The notes beneath the pieces were generated by a model that did not search any database, was not told the DNA's origin, and saw only the letters and a list, made by a program, of their open reading frames with translations. A DNA stretch of 64,000 nt from Hydractinia symbiolongicarpus (lineage: Eukaryota; Cnidaria; Hydrozoa; Anthoathecata; Hydractiniidae). The stretch spans positions 10,355,351 through 10,419,350 of the forward strand of contig NC_079877.1 in the NCBI RefSeq assembly GCF_029227915.1, read 5' to 3'. The position numbers and the translations under genes were made by a program. This document shows, piece by piece, positions 1 to 15,100 of this stretch. Position 1 is the first letter of the stretch. Each line of letters starts with the position of its first letter.

Positions 1-140
1 TCCATGGCGAGCCTTTAGGCAAGGCTATAGCATAACCAGCATCTGGGATTGGATCACCAGCACTCTGAATGCTGCAGTCTTGATCAATGCTGGAGAAGTA
101 CTTTATAACTGTTGTGTCATGTATTATAGCATTCAGTTTT
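1..140 (-). CDS. iGluR gene A, last exon (partial, runs off left edge)
   Basis: On the minus strand an acceptor (TTTTATCTAG, 150-141) opens a frame matching the last exon of iGluR gene C, with Lys-Leu-Asn-Ala-Ile-Ile-His-Asp-Thr-Thr at its start and a GDPIPDAGYAIA segment further on. This is the second half of ligand-binding lobe S2; the Asp of HDTT lies where NMDA receptors bind the ligand amino group. TM4 and the C-terminus would lie beyond the window. The entry phase (one base completes a Gly codon) fits the donor of the exon at 9697-9534, so it is most simply the last exon of gene A across an intron of about 9.4 kb. It could instead belong to another paralogue whose upstream exons were lost. 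Confidence 0.8.
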
Positions 141-3100
141 CTAGATAAAAGAAAAAGTTTATTGGCATTACCAACAGAAAATTTAAAAATCTACAACATA
201 TAACTTTTTAGAAGGAAATAAAATTCTGAACACGGTGTTTTGAATAACACTGGAAAGACATGCATACATAATTTTATATTGAATTAATTTGATTACTAGT
301 TAAAGTTCCGTGAAAGAATCCGCTGAATCGAGTCCATATGAGGGGTGCCAAATAAAGACATAAAACACAGTAATTTGAAAAGTCACAATTTGCATTATTC
401 TATATCTATAACCGCTGAAATAAAACGTCCAAAAAAATAACTATGTGCGGCAATAAAAAATAATGATAATAAAAGAGAGAAAAGACCCTGGGATTGAGGT
501 TGCTCACAATCTCTTTAATAATAGCCGTATTCCGTCTGTCTGTGTGTCCGCGAAAGCGGCGTCCTGTAACGGAAACACGAAATTTTCAAAATGCGCACGA
601 ATATCAAATGCGATATATTTTTATCCACTTTGTTTTGACCGCTCGCGCGTAGAATACCATTCACAACGCCTGATTCTTTAAAAAAAAAACAAGATTTTCG
701 CGACCAGAAAGAATCCAAGATCTTCGCGGAACGAAGGCCATTTTGATAATGGTCGTGTTTGTGGTCAGTGTGTGAGGTTTGTAGGCCTGTTTGACTTTTT
801 TATCTTCTAAAAGCCTTATATATTTGTAATATTTGTTTTCTGTTTGTTTTCAATGTTAGGATAAATATATTGTCACGTTTTTTAGCCACGTACAGATCTT
901 AAACGCACCAGTTTTAGGATGTTTGGCTAGGAACGAAGATTAGATAGCTATAGCTACTAGCTAGCTAGAGCCTCACTTATTGCTATTCTGTTTGGTATAA
1001 GAGCTTTTTATCCTAGCCAACATTTATTTTTATGTTGAGGCTGTGGCTATTTAAAAAGTGAAAGTATAAAAATGCAGTTTGGCTACAACAATATTCTTAA
1101 GCAATACATAATTTTTATGCTAAATGCAGTTAGCTAGCTAGGTATAGCTACATATTTTATAATTTTTCTGCAAACTTTTTCTGCAAATGAAATGGCTGAG
1201 CGATTGTTTTGGCTGGACGAGTAACGACAGGCTGTTCCCTGTGTTTTTATTTAAACCGAAGTTGCAATGAACATTTTTGGAAAAGGGTAATACGCCTTAT
1301 GCGCCTGTTCAACTGTGTTTAACTGTACTAAGCGGTTAGCCCAGTGTTAAAAACAGACTGTTTTTTGTAAAAGGCTGTTACGCCTATGGGCATGTGCAAC
1401 ATCGTTTACCTGTATATACTAAGGTCAGCCCACCACTGTGACAATTAATTTTTAAACTTTCTTGGGAATCACGCCTGGACTAACCGCTCAGCCCTGTGTC
1501 TGCGAGAAAGTTTTTTTCAAAAGTGTATTATTCCTATACGCTGTGCAACACGGTTTAACTGTACTAAGCGCTCAGCCCAGTGTCACGATTAATTTTTTAA
1601 CTTTTAAAAAGACTTATTCCACAAAATAAAATTATATTGACCGATTGTTTTTGCTAGGACAGGGTAACAACGGTTTGTAAACTCTGTTTTCATATCAGCT
1701 ATTGTTGCGGGAAAGTAATTTAAAAAAAATATTTTACAGTCGCACACTATAATGGTGTATGCGCTTAACTTGATTTACGCCTGTGCAACACGGTTTAACT
1801 GTACTAAGCGTTCAGCTCAGTGTCACGATTAATTTTTTAACTTGCGCAAAAAGTTATTCCGCAAAATGAAATAAAATTGACGATTGTTTTTGCTATAATG
1901 GAGTAACAACACTTTGTAAACTCTGTTTTTATATCAGTTATCGTTGCGGGAAAGTTATTTTTTGAAAAATATGTTACAGTCGCACACTATAATGGTGTAT
2001 GCGCTTCAAATGATTAACGACATACTGTATACCTGTACTAAAGCGCTCCACCTGATCGTGTGGGACAGTTTACGGCTCTTATTAAGCGCTCCACAGAGTG
2101 TTTAATGTCAGATCACACCTTTACTTGTGGCTTAACCCGGCGTTTCGACGCCGGGTTTCCCGGCTAGTCTCTTTAATAATAGCCGTATTCTGTCTGTGTG
2201 TCCGCGAAAGCGGCGTCCTGTAACGGAAACACGAAATTTTCAAAATGCGCACGAATATCAAATGCGATATATTTTTACCGACTTTGTTTTGACCGCTCGC
2301 GCGTGGAACACCATTCACAACGCCTGATTCTTTAAAAAAAAAAAAAGATTTTCGCGACCAGAAAGAATCCGAGATCTTCGCGGAACGGAGGCCATTTTGA
2401 TAATGGTCGTGTTTGTGGTCAGTGTGTGAGGTTTGTAGGCCTGTTTGACTTTTTTATCTTCTAAAAGCCTTATATATTTGTAATATTTGTTTTCTGTTTG
2501 TTTTCAATGTTAGGATAAATATATTGTCACGTTTTTTAGCCACGTACAGATCTTAAACGCACCAGTTTTAGGATGTTTGGCTAGGAACGAAGATTAGCTA
2601 GCTATAGCTACTAGCTAGCTAGAGCCTCACTTATTGCTATTCTGTTTGGTATAAGAGCTTTTTATCCTAGCCAACATTTATTTTTATGTTGAGGCTGTGG
2701 CTATTTAAAAAGTGAAGTATAAAAATGCAGTTTGGCTACAACAATATTCTTAAGCAATACATAATTTTTATGCTAAATGCAGTTAGCTAGCTAGGTATAG
2801 CTACATATTTTATAATTTTTCTGCAAACTTTTTCTGCAAATGAAATGGCTGAGCGATTGTTTTGGCTGGACGAGTAACGACAGGCTGTTCCCTGTGTTTT
2901 TATTTGAACCGAAGTTGCAATGAACATTTTTGGAAAAGGGTAATACGCCTTATGCGCCTGTTCAACTGTGTTTAACTGTACTAAGCGGTTAGCCCAGTGT
3001 AAAAAACAGACTGTTTTTTGTAAAAGGCTGTTACGCCTATGGGCATGTGCAACACCGTTTACCTGTATATACTAAGGTCAGCCCACCACTGTGACAATTA

Positions 3101-6100
3101 ATTTTTAAACTTTCTTGGGAATCACGCCTGGACTAACCGCTCAGCCCTGTGTCTGCGAGAAAGTTTTTTCAAAAGGGTATTATTACTATACGCTGTACAA
3201 CACGGTTTAACTGTACTAAGCGCTCGGCCCAGTGTCACGATTAATTTTTTAACTTGCGCAAAAAGTTATTCTGCAAAATGAAATAAAATTGACGATTGTT
3301 TTTGCTATGATGGAGTAACAACACTTTGTAAACTCTGTTTTTATATCAGTTATCGTTGCGGGAAAGTTATTTTTTGAAAAATATGTTACAGTCGCACACT
3401 ATAATGGTGTATGCGCTTCAAAAGATTAACGACATACTGTATACCTGTACTAAAGCGCTCCACCTGATCGTGTGGGACAGTTTACGGCTCTTATTAAACG
3501 CTCCACAGAGTGTTCAATGCCGGATCACACCTTTACTTGTGGCTTAACCCGGCGTTTCGACGCCGGGTTTCCCGGCTAGTCTGCATTATATTTATACCCG
3601 TTGAAACAAAACGTTTAAAAATATAAAAAAGGGCCAACAACAACAAAAAAAATAAAAATAAAAATGCAAAAGGTCTAACAAAATCGAAGGTGTCTAACAA
3701 CGGTTATGTAAAAGTTAAATCTGCTAAAACTATATACTTGCTTTGCCATTTCAGAAGTACACCAGCGAAAAGGGATGATAGTATACCAGACATTAAGGCA
3801 AAATCGTTAAGTCAGTTTGTAACGATCACATTATAACTCAAACTTTTTTTTGCATTTCTATTTGATTGATTAGCCAAAAAAAATTGTCAATTTGTTTCAC
3901 ACTTTACTAGCTGTTATTTTTTATATATACTTTATGTAAACATTCGTGACAGAATACTATGTGAGATTTCAAATTTTAACCTTGCAATCCATTTTTACAC
4001 CTAAATAAAGATTTCTGGCAGAGGCGAGAAGAGATTTATTTTTCACATTTTGTGTCAACTTTCACCTTTTTTTGGTATGTGACATTATGAGTGATTTAAA
4101 TTCTATGGGTGAAATGTAGTTTGAAATGCTTTGGTGAACTTCTTTCCTAATAGTTTTTGCATTGTCAGAGGGTCAGGGCAAGTAATTTTAGTAGATTTAG
4201 ATTTGAAATGTCACATTATACTGCAGTTTTTTGACATGTTCAATTTTTTTGGTCATCTATATAATAATGCAGATTGTAAGATTCACACTGTTGTATTGTT
4301 TGTTTTTTGAGGGACATATATCTGCTACATGAATTAAATGAGAAATCAGTGGATTTTTCCACGAAAAACAGCTAGTCTATATAAATAATACGCCAGTTCC
4401 GTGTCTCTGTGACAGGCAAAGTTGATATTGTCATTTTCCTTTGATCCTTTTTGGAATGGGCGGGTTAATGACGTCAATAGAGGCACAAAGAAAACAGGAC
4501 TATAATTTTTTGTTGTGGCTGGGTTGCTTACATCATCAAAATTCAAATGACGTTTGGCTTTTTTGCATTTTTATTCTGCCTAAGTGGATCTTTATCGACT
4601 AGCCTATACAATAATACGCTAAGTGTGTTCGTCTGTCTGTGACAGGCAAAGTTGATATCTTCATTTTCCTTTGATGTTGCCGAAATTCTCTTTGAAGTCG
4701 CCGAAAGAATTATGTCCATTTTGCTAGCGGGTTTACTTTGTTTACATCACATGATCAAAATAGAGCAACTTGATTTGCTGAAATAAATTTAACGGCTGTC
4801 TTTACAAAAATAGTGTCCTTCGACACCGAATAAAACAACAACAAAAGACTGTCCCTTCGTCTTAAAAAAAGTGCAAAAAGTAATTCAGAGAAAGAATAGT
4901 CCAAGAAGTAAAGTAAGAAGTGGTAGCTAGAGCTAGAAGTAAAGAGGTAAAGTTAGAAGTAGAAAATAAAGGCTAGAGTTTGAAGGGGATTTAAAATCAA
5001 TAATAGTAAGAACAGCAGACTCGCATTTTCCAAGAAAAGCCTCAAATTCTCGAAGTTTTATATTTTACCGCTTTTTTAAAAAAAAACCTAGCCACGCCAC
5101 CATATTTGTTTATGTTTTTGATGCATAATTAATGTATCCCCTGGCGCGTAACTAATGTGTTTGTCCTAAAATTCAAAATGCTACATAAAGCTGTTAGCTG
5201 ACTAACAAACGGAAAACTTTGGTTGGTCAGCTAATTTGTTAAAATATCTCTATGGTTGAACTTACTGCTCACTGTAATGTGATTATTTTTACATTAGTAT
5301 TGCTTCTCTTTATATGTGTTTTACTAAGCATAAATAGCCAGCTTTAGTTTTAGCTAAGTGCTCCCAGTTAAAGTATTTTTAACTGGGAGTCTTAGCTACT
5401 GTGTTAGCTAGCTAATGTTGGCCTCCAAGGCCTGCTCTCCTCATCCCATCATGGCCAGCTCTGTTATTCCTTTTTTTAATTATCTATAGCTAGCTATCTT
5501 AGTTTCCAAACTTCTTTTCTTTTATGAGCACGAATTATGATGTAAGAAGCTAGCTAGCTACCTACAAAATCTTTAAAGACATGAATTTTTGGAGATGTAT
5601 TTTACATTTCTTTTTTCCTGTAAACTTTACAAAAGGACCACGTGCAATATGACAAGTGGAATAATCTCTTTTTCAGAATTTAACCCTATTCGGTCCGGGG
5701 GGGGGGCGGATTCCGCCCCCTCTGACGGTTTTTTTTAATAACTCCTTATTGCTTTGTTATATGGCTATGATACTTACTGAGTTTCAATATTTATCTATTT
5801 GACACCTGCATGCTAAATTTTTAGGTCCCATACCTTTCAGAAGCTTTGATATTGGCCATTACTCGAAACTACCCCTAAAAATCTCTATGAAATAATAATA
5901 TAATGGGGAAAATATAATAACTTCTGTTAGGATTATCCTTAGAACTTGAAACTTGCAACACAACTTTGTTTCATCAAGAAGAATCATTTTGAATAATTTC
6001 GACACATTAATAATCCGATTTCCTGATTTTGTCGGATTTTATCCGAAAATTGGAAAAAACCGGATTTTCGGGCAATTTTTGGCAATTTTTCATCCGATCC

Positions 6101-9100
6101 ATGTAAAAACCGGAAGATATGTTAAATAACTTTTAAGTTTATTCTTTGCTTATTGATTTCTTGACATTTAGGTTTAAAATTGTTGGTAAAGGGCAGTATG
6201 GATCATTATACTAAAAAAACAAAATTTTTGTGTTCTTAACTGGATGATTTTTACATTTTGTGTAAATTTTTGCGGGAGAGGATGGTATGCAACTGAAGTG
6301 ACTGATTTTTCTAGATTTAAATTTGATGTTTTTCAAACTATGGCTTTTTCATACTTTTTTATAAGCTTTTAAGGGAAAGCCAATATTTAAAATGTGTAAA
6401 GAACTTGATTTCTGCTAACTTTTGCAGGTCTCCTTTTTAACATTTCACAATAAAATTTGAAGGTTTTCAACATAATCACTTATAAGATGCACATATATTT
6501 GAGATGCGTTATTTCTAACATTGTTATTATCTGTGCTGTGACTGTCGGTGTTGTAACTGTCAGTGTTCCTACTGTCGGTTTTGTGGGTGTTGTCAGTGTT
6601 GATGCTGTGAGTGTCGTTGTTGTAACTTTTTATCAACTGGATTTTGCACCTTGCATGCTGTTCTTTTTTTATTTTGTGTAAGATTTTGACATTTGACATT
6701 TGGTGTAAGATTTCAAGAACATTTGTTTTTGTATATGCACTGCTGACGTCAGCAAAACATCTAATTTTAACATCCTATTTTTTCATTGGCATTTTGCCTA
6801 AGTGGATTTTCCACGGGACGTATCGACTAGTCTATATAATAATACGCCAGTTCCGTGTGTCTGTAGCAGGCAAAGTGGATATGTTCATTTTCCTTTGATC
6901 TTACCGAAATTTTATTTGAAGTAACCGAAAAATGCATGTCTAATATATTGAACTTTCTGACGTTACGGCGCGACGTCAATAACACTACTTTAACGTCAAT
7001 ATCCTATACTAAATAAATGAAGCCATTACAATGCACTTACAACTTTGAGGCCAAATATCTTGGAAACGAGGTGGTGACGTCAATGATATTTCACCGCGTG
7101 GGTAACCAGAGACCACCTAAGACCAATTTGGGTAACTTTTCCAAATCTGGGTCTGGTAATGGCAATTTTTACTGCATGTAACGTCTCATTACGTTGAACA
7201 GAAAAAGTTGAGTTTGGGAGATACGCAATTAAAAAGAAAACTTCTAATTAAATTTGTGCATCATACAAATGTTTATATTAGAACAAACAATCATGCTTAT
7301 ACATATTCTTAGGATATTCTGACCCATCGTTTAGAGTATATTCTTATAAAAAAAATACCATCCTCGTAGCCTAAAAATATATAATGCCTCAATAAAATAA
7401 AGCTTGCCATATATTGCTATAGCTATTGGCAATTTTTTTTTTATATTTAGAACAAAAAATCAAGGTTAGACATATTCTTAGAATATTCTGAACTTCTGAC
7501 CCATTGTTTAAAGTATATATACTCTTACAAAAAAAGTTCTTAACTTTCTTGACAAACGCTATCCTCGGTATTCTTAATTATATTGTTAGCATGTCTATGT
7601 CCTGAATATATAAAATGCCTTAATAAAATAAAGCTTGCTATAAGTTGCTATAGCTATTGGCAAATTCTTTTTATATTTAGAACAAACAATCGAGGTTGAA
7701 CATTTTCTTAAGATATTCTTTACTGACCCTGAGTATATTCTTACAAAAAGAAATAAGTTCAGACTCAAGACAAAACATAATTAACTTCATAAAAATAGTT
7801 ATTCACCTAAATTCATTTTTCTACCAGATAATCAAAACAACACACCTGCTTTCTTCCGCTTTTCAGTAGGCTTCTAGCTAACGTTCTCTGGATAAAAGTC
7901 CAATCAGTTTTTTTTACTTTGATTGCTAAACTTCGCTTCATCCCAAAGAAAACAAATTAAATATTTATAGCTGCAATCATGGACAAAAATTTTGAGACTA
8001 AGGCAGTTTTTTACCCATTGTCCAAATATGGACAAAAAAGTCAAATAGTCAATACTCTGCAGCTGGGAGGCTGCAAGGTTGCTACTTTTGCACACAAGTA
8101 GGCCTGGCAGAGAGCATTGAAAGGTTGCTAGTCAAATTCTTTAGCACGTCTGCACACTGAAATAATTCACGTCGACAATTGGCAATTGGCACATTTTATG
8201 AATTTCATATTTACCAAATTACGTGAACTTTGACAAGTTCAACATGTGTGAATCTAATATAGAATGAGCCTACGCAATTACTTGTGGTGGCGAACTTCGA
8301 AATTCGTTGTCATGTCCCAACATATTGTGACAATGATTGTAGGTCTATTCTATTTATAGGTTGCTTTGTCTGATACATTTCCAATTAGTTCTCTTTTTGA
8401 CGTTATATCATCGTACGTTTTTCTTCTTAAAAAAGCCGCTCTACGACAACAGTTTTGTGTTTTACATTTTAAATTCAAATTATCATTATAAATCGACAGT
8501 TTTTTTAAAAAAGAAAGCAACCTCGGTCCCAGAACACAAAATTGATAGAAGAAGTAAATAAGCTTTAACTTTAAGTTATTGCAATGATATAAGCGTTATA
8601 GAATTTGCAGTATTTATATTTTTGATGCTTATTACTGTAGTAGAAATATCCTTTATGAAAGTAGATATCTCCTTTATGAAATTACCCTTGGGTGCCTAAT
8701 ACAAGGCGAGACACTTATTAATTTTCAGATTTTTTCACCACCCACCCACACCTTATAAGACCCCTCCCCTCTCCTCCTGCTTATTAATTTCGTCCAATGA
8801 ATAAGCTCCTGATGGTCAAAATTCTTTTTTGAAAACTCTTTTTTGTTTTGAACGTCCATAAATTCTGTGGTTTTGCAGGTATTTACTTACTATCATTGAC
8901 GCAAGCTAGCACTACGTTTATTGATTGTTGCGCACTGCATTTGTACCTACTTTGTGTCACATATTGTATCACACATGTATCTCTTCTCTCAGTAAACATT
9001 CAGACCCACCCGTTTAAGAATCTGACTCCCCAGCTATTAAGACCCCACCTTGTATTACGCACCTGACAGTAATTATCTCGTTTCTTGTGTGTACAAGACA

Positions 9101-12100
9101 TTACCTATCATCATTTAAGCTGCTTTCCTATCTGGCCTTAATTCGTGCTAAGCTGATGCGCTAATTAGACTTCATTTGGTAATGCCTAATGACAACGTCA
9201 ATGACTACTTACCACACTTGTGATTAATTAGCTTAATTAGTTGTTCTCGTTTTACACAAAAATTACTGACATACAATCTTCACCGCTTCTATTTTGATTT
9301 CGCCTTCTTTCAATACACTTTATGAAAGTCCACAATAAAAATTACCTCCTCTTTTTTTAAAACATATTACACCAACTAAATCAATAAAATCACCGTTAAT
9401 GTTGTTATAATAGAACGACCTCGCGCTAAATATTCATTTTCATAACTCTGAGCGCGAAAACATTAATGCAATTTTACGCCAAATGGAAACCAAGCTTAAA
9501 AATAAAAGTAAAAGGACATAATAGGCAAGTTACCCTGATTTTAGATCTATAAATGCTTTTGTAGTGTTGATGAAATTATAGTTCTGCATAAACTTGTGCA
9601 TTTTTTTCCAGCCTTTGTTATCTCCATCCCGGAACATTTTTGATATACCAGATTGTGCAATAGTTGCGAAGATAAAATCATTGCTAGGGTTAACAACCTA
9701 AAACATGTATGATAAAAATATAATTATGTATACAATTGATTTTTATAATGTTTTATATGGAAACTGTGTCTGTCCGTCTATGACCTCCAAAGTAGATTTT
9801 ATTTTCTACAATCTTTTTTAAAAGCGCCTATGAAACATTTGAAAATGATGTTCTTTGTTTTATAAAACTTTTGTTTACGCATTTAATTAACTGGAACAAA
9901 TCCCGTGATAAAGTGAATCAATTTCATTAGCTAAGAATTTTGTCACGGCAAATTAGAATACAATAGGTATTCTAATATGGTTTAACGAGTTTTACAATAC
10001 TTTGTTATAAAATAATATTCGGCAATGTCACGGGTAATTAAACTATTATTAACTAAACTAAAATTACCTAAATTATTTTTGTTTTCTATTTCGTTTACAG
10101 GGGCTACGAAAAGGTTGTTGACTTACACAAAAATTCAGCTAACGGCAGTGTAAACGTTTATGATCACTGAGGACAAGAAAACATCTTAAGTCATCTTAAA
10201 CATAACATTGGGTATCTAAATATAACTGAATATGACATAAAAGTTAACTACATTCATTGGATATCAATGATTTATTCGACAAAAGCAATTACCTTGCTTT
10301 TAACTCGGGTTTTTTAATAAAATAAACTTCAAACATTTTAAACTAGCTACTCAGCTATATTCTTCAAAATTTTGCGTAGAAACATACCTTTATTGCTCAC
10401 GAAGCCAGTCGAAGCAATAACAATGATTTTGAAATATTTTTAGAGGCATTAATTACCTTCTTAAAGCAATAACATTTTTTAACAAATACAGCTCCTCGTG
10501 TTGTCTCTGTTCCCTCGTCAATACAAATTCCGATATACTGATACTTAATACATTTTACAGACATTATCTGATTTAACGCCAAAAGGAATACTGAAGGATA
10601 ATTTTTCTTTTTTATATAAAATAAAATATAAAAATAATTCATCATAAAAATTAATTATTCATTAACTGGTTGTCTAGACGTCTATGTGGATTTAAAGTGT
10701 GTACAATTTATTGTCAACATTTTAGTGGTCTGTTTATTACTCGCCATTCTTGGGGGGGGGAATTAAACTTATTGAATTGTTTCGTAGCCCCTTAAAACGT
10801 TTTTTTGCAGTATTTGAAGTTAAATTAGCGATAAATCATCTTGTGATAAGCACCATAAATTAAAAAAAAGTGTTTTAAGTGGATACTTCCACAGGTTTTA
10901 ATAACTAGTCTTTTATGATAATGTGAAAACTGTGTCTGTCAGTAACTGCTAAAATTGATTATATTTTTTCACAATTTTCCTTAAAAGCGCCTACAAAACA
11001 TCCCATTAGCTATGAACTTTAGCTGTTGTATTCTAATTTAAATTAGCTATGACGGGTTTTTAAAACCACAGGAAATGTAATTGTTTTATTTTAAATTAAG
11101 TCACAGGCAATGTCACGGACAATTATTGTTGTATCAATTTCGTCTTAACCTTTTTATTTGCTATTTTTTAATGATTAGACAAAAAGAAAATTTTATTGGA
11201 TACTTCCACGCGTAGTTTTTTACACATGAGAGAATCTGTGGAAAAATTAGCATTCCACTAAAAAATTCAATAATATTATAACAGAAGGGTGTAACTAAAT
11301 TTGTCAATTGCGTTCAATGGTTTATATAAAATATAGAATATATATATAACCTTGTTGTCCTTAAATCCAGTGATCGGTAAATTGTCAGAATATGTCACCA
11401 TTTTGGCAGTCAACATTGCTGTGTATGATGACATCAGAATCATCATAAATATTGCCACACATAATGCGATTACTCTCGTGCTGATTATTATTGGATTTTG
11501 TCCTCCCATATCGCGCTGAAATACCAATCCAATTTGATACAAGATACTCTCTTTCCACGGATAAATATTCTCTTTTGTTAAAAAATGTTCCATATGCCAC
11601 AAGAGTATGCTCACCGTCATCGAGATTGCAAATGTGCTTATCCATAAATTTAAAGAGAGAGGTGAAAAAATATCGAAGTTAAAAATTGTCTTTTCTGTGT
11701 GTCGTATAACAGTACCAATACTGATTCCACTGGTCAAATAGGGCTCAGAAAAATCGACAATTTTGGAACGCCATTGATAGATGGTAATAGGCGCTAAAAT
11801 GGCATCTGCTTTTCCGTCAATCACGTCTCCTATTAACCCATTGTAAGTTCCATTTATTTCTACTCCATAAACAGAATCTTCCACCAAATACACATGAGAT
11901 TCTACATTCAAATCTTTTTCAAGTTTATGCAATAAATCCATGCAAAATCCCATACAACAGTACTGTACTTTAACCTTTAATGTAGCATTTAACATTTCAT
12001 ATACCCAACATAACTTACCTATGCGGCATGCATCTCCAAATGACTTTGGTTTTATCCTGAATAATGTTGTGAATGGTGGTTCAATTATTGTCACAATGTT

Positions 12101-15100
12101 AACGACGGTTTTTCTTTTTCGATGAGGAAAGTTTATTTCACCGAGATATATTGATGTTGTGTGGTAACCCTCACTGGAAAGGGATAACCAACTCTTTTTA
12201 TGGTCTAGATAATAGACATTTGAGAATTCTTGCAAGTGCCTTGATTTGTGTACTGTCATTCTATACAATTCGACACTAAAGTTAGAATTAATTCAGTATA
12301 ACTTTCTTATTCATGCCGGGTTTTTCAAACATATTATGACCTTCCATAACTTTTAGTAGACTTGTCTTAATTGAATCAAATTTGGCACGCCCATAGTACA
12401 GTGTTAAGGAAACAAAATAACAGCATAAATTTTAGCTTATCTAATCTCTTTTTTGCTGACCATATCAAAAGATTGAAATATTTCCAAAATACCACTATAG
12501 ACTTAAAATTCAGCTTCTTCAGTTCTAGAGAAGATCTTAACATTCTGGTTGCAGTTTCTGGCAGCTAAATAGAGCTTATTTAACATATTCTGTTCAGTTT
12601 TTGCATAATTCGGATAGAAATACGCCAGAAAATTTTCAAAATTCTTATTTTGCTCCATTTTTGGGTAAAATTAGAACAAATCGGGAAATCGGATTAATCA
12701 TGTGTCTAAACTTCACAGAATGATTATCCTTAATAAAAAAAAGTGGTGTTGTGAATATAAAGTTCAAGTATAATGCTAACGAGAGATATTCTATTTTTAT
12801 AAAATATAAAAAAGGATTTCATAGAAATTTGAGGGGCAGTTAAGAGTTATGGCCAATACCTAAAGCTACGGCGTCGCAAGGGATATTTTCTATGCGCACG
12901 CAACAAAACTTCTTTCATTCAATGCGCCTGAAAACGTTGCGCGTGTAGCCACCACAAAAACCGACAAAATATTTTACAACCAAAACGAGGAAAAATAGAA
13001 TCACCTAACGGCTTTGTCGACCGAAAAGATGAATCTAGAAGCACGATAAAAGGTTCCTGTTCTGCAACAAGAATTGTCCCTGCAAGAAAATAGACAGGAA
13101 TCTATTTTGTTGCGGGGTTACAGCAACAATTTATTTTGTCCCCAGGGAATTTTCTGATGTGTTGCATCAATTTTAACATGCGCGTGCAATGCATCATTCT
13201 GCATTGCATGCCCCCCCTCACCCCGTATTAAAAAAATAGCTAAGTAGCTACATTTTAAAATTTTTTTACCTACAACAGACAGGTTTTTTATATTCGTGTG
13301 TTTGGCAAGTAAGATGATGTCCTATCCATGTATGTCAGAAAGCATTAAACATACCTACTCTTAAAGCTAACTTTACGGCATGTTGTTTGTTATAACGTCC
13401 AAGGTTATACCTGACCGCTTATTCAAACGGAGGGTTAATTAAGTGGGCTTTTTTGTGGAAAAGTTTTTTTCGAAGGATATCTTACCTAATAATTATCTAA
13501 TAACCAACATCATTGCGTTTTATTTAAAAAAAAATGATTATTTTTTAGGGGTGTGAAAGGGTAGCTTAGATTGTTTCATGTTATTAGGTTCTTTTTTTGC
13601 TATTTTTTGACATTTGGGGAAATCAGGTAGAATAGTTTTGTCTAAAACGACCTAAAATACAGCTAAACAGAGCTTTAGAATCAAAATAAAATTAAACAAA
13701 AGCAAAAAACATGAAAGTTGTCCCACTTTCGCCAGGTTTATTCAAATGTGTCGGCTGAAACGTTTATATGGTTTAGATGTACAAAGTTCAACTTTTAATA
13801 CTTAATATCTTAATACACCTTTTACTGTCAACAATCTTATTTAATCAATTTTACCTTAACATGTCCTTGATTTCACGATAACTGCATTCAAATAATGTTG
13901 GACTTGGTCTGTGCCAGGAATTTACATCAACAAGCAACATATTTTCAGGAGGATTAATGTATGAAAATACTTCACTTTTATCAGTTACCCAAATATATTT
14001 GTTGTCATGAAGATCAGCATTAGCCACCATTGTTATAATATCTGCGTAACATTTTAAAGAACAGAGAAAGACAAATAATTTATATCCTTCCACCTTCCAG
14101 TGTAAGACATCTCGAAACATAGTATTGTCTGTGTACTGATATGAAAACAAAGTTATTTGACTGCTTTGTTTTTGAATGAATTCATTGACATGATCTTCTG
14201 TATTACTATCTGTGATGATTAGAACTGGAACTTTAAAATATTCATAAAACCAACTGATCAAACAAAGGTATGCGCTTCTTCTTGCATGAGTTGTCTAAAT
14301 AAAAAGTGTTTGATTCAGTCATTTATCCCTGCGAAAATAAACGATAAATTTCTTGTTTATTTCCTAAAACGTTAATAATTCATTACTATCGTTACTTAAA
14401 AAATGTGGATAATGGTGTAGCACTCAGGATAACCTGCATGCATTAAAAGTATTGAATGACAACGTAGAATTTGTCATAGCATCTTTCCATTCTAGCGTGA
14501 CACCAATGTCGTACCAACGTTTCAGCTGACGTAGCTATGACGCTAACACAACGTTGGTATAACGTCCAGATAGATATAATACCCTTGATCGTATACTGTA
14601 TGGTATACCAAGCAGGCAAGGTAAAGATGATAGAATACACCCATGTTCAAAATGATTAAAAAGAAAATCTCTTTTGTTACTATAGACACAGTGAGACTTT
14701 TATGTAAATCATTTTAAAAAGCAAATATGCACTTCAGTATCACATGACTCGATAAATGTGTTTACAAAAAAATGTATCTGATTGTTTCATTAGGTTTTCT
14801 TATTAAAAGTTAATTATTATATTACTTTCTATTCTGACTAACAATTACGCGAAAACCGGTAGAAATTAATTATTTACAATGAAACATGTATTTTGTTTTC
14901 ACTACAGAAGACAGCACGAAAATTAAATTGTTCGTCATAAAATAATACATAGCGTTTCGTTTATCAGCAAACCCAAAACTCTAATGCCTAGGGCACGCGC
15001 ATCAGCAATAAATATACAATAAAAAACTGAAGTCACTTTTCCTCGTTATAAAATACATGTTCAATAAAATTATCTATTATGTACTTGAAATGTAAATTAT

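Noticed and set aside
463-718. Pair of overlapping open frames at the start of Helitron copy 1, with a similar one at 2121-2318
   Set aside because: They recur because the Helitron is duplicated, differ by frameshift between copies and lack domains.
6445-6699. Asn/Asp/Thr-Ser repeat protein (NTDSHNTD-like) on the minus strand
   Set aside because: It is a translation of GTT/GTC simple sequence within a Helitron-like unit; no start context or homology.
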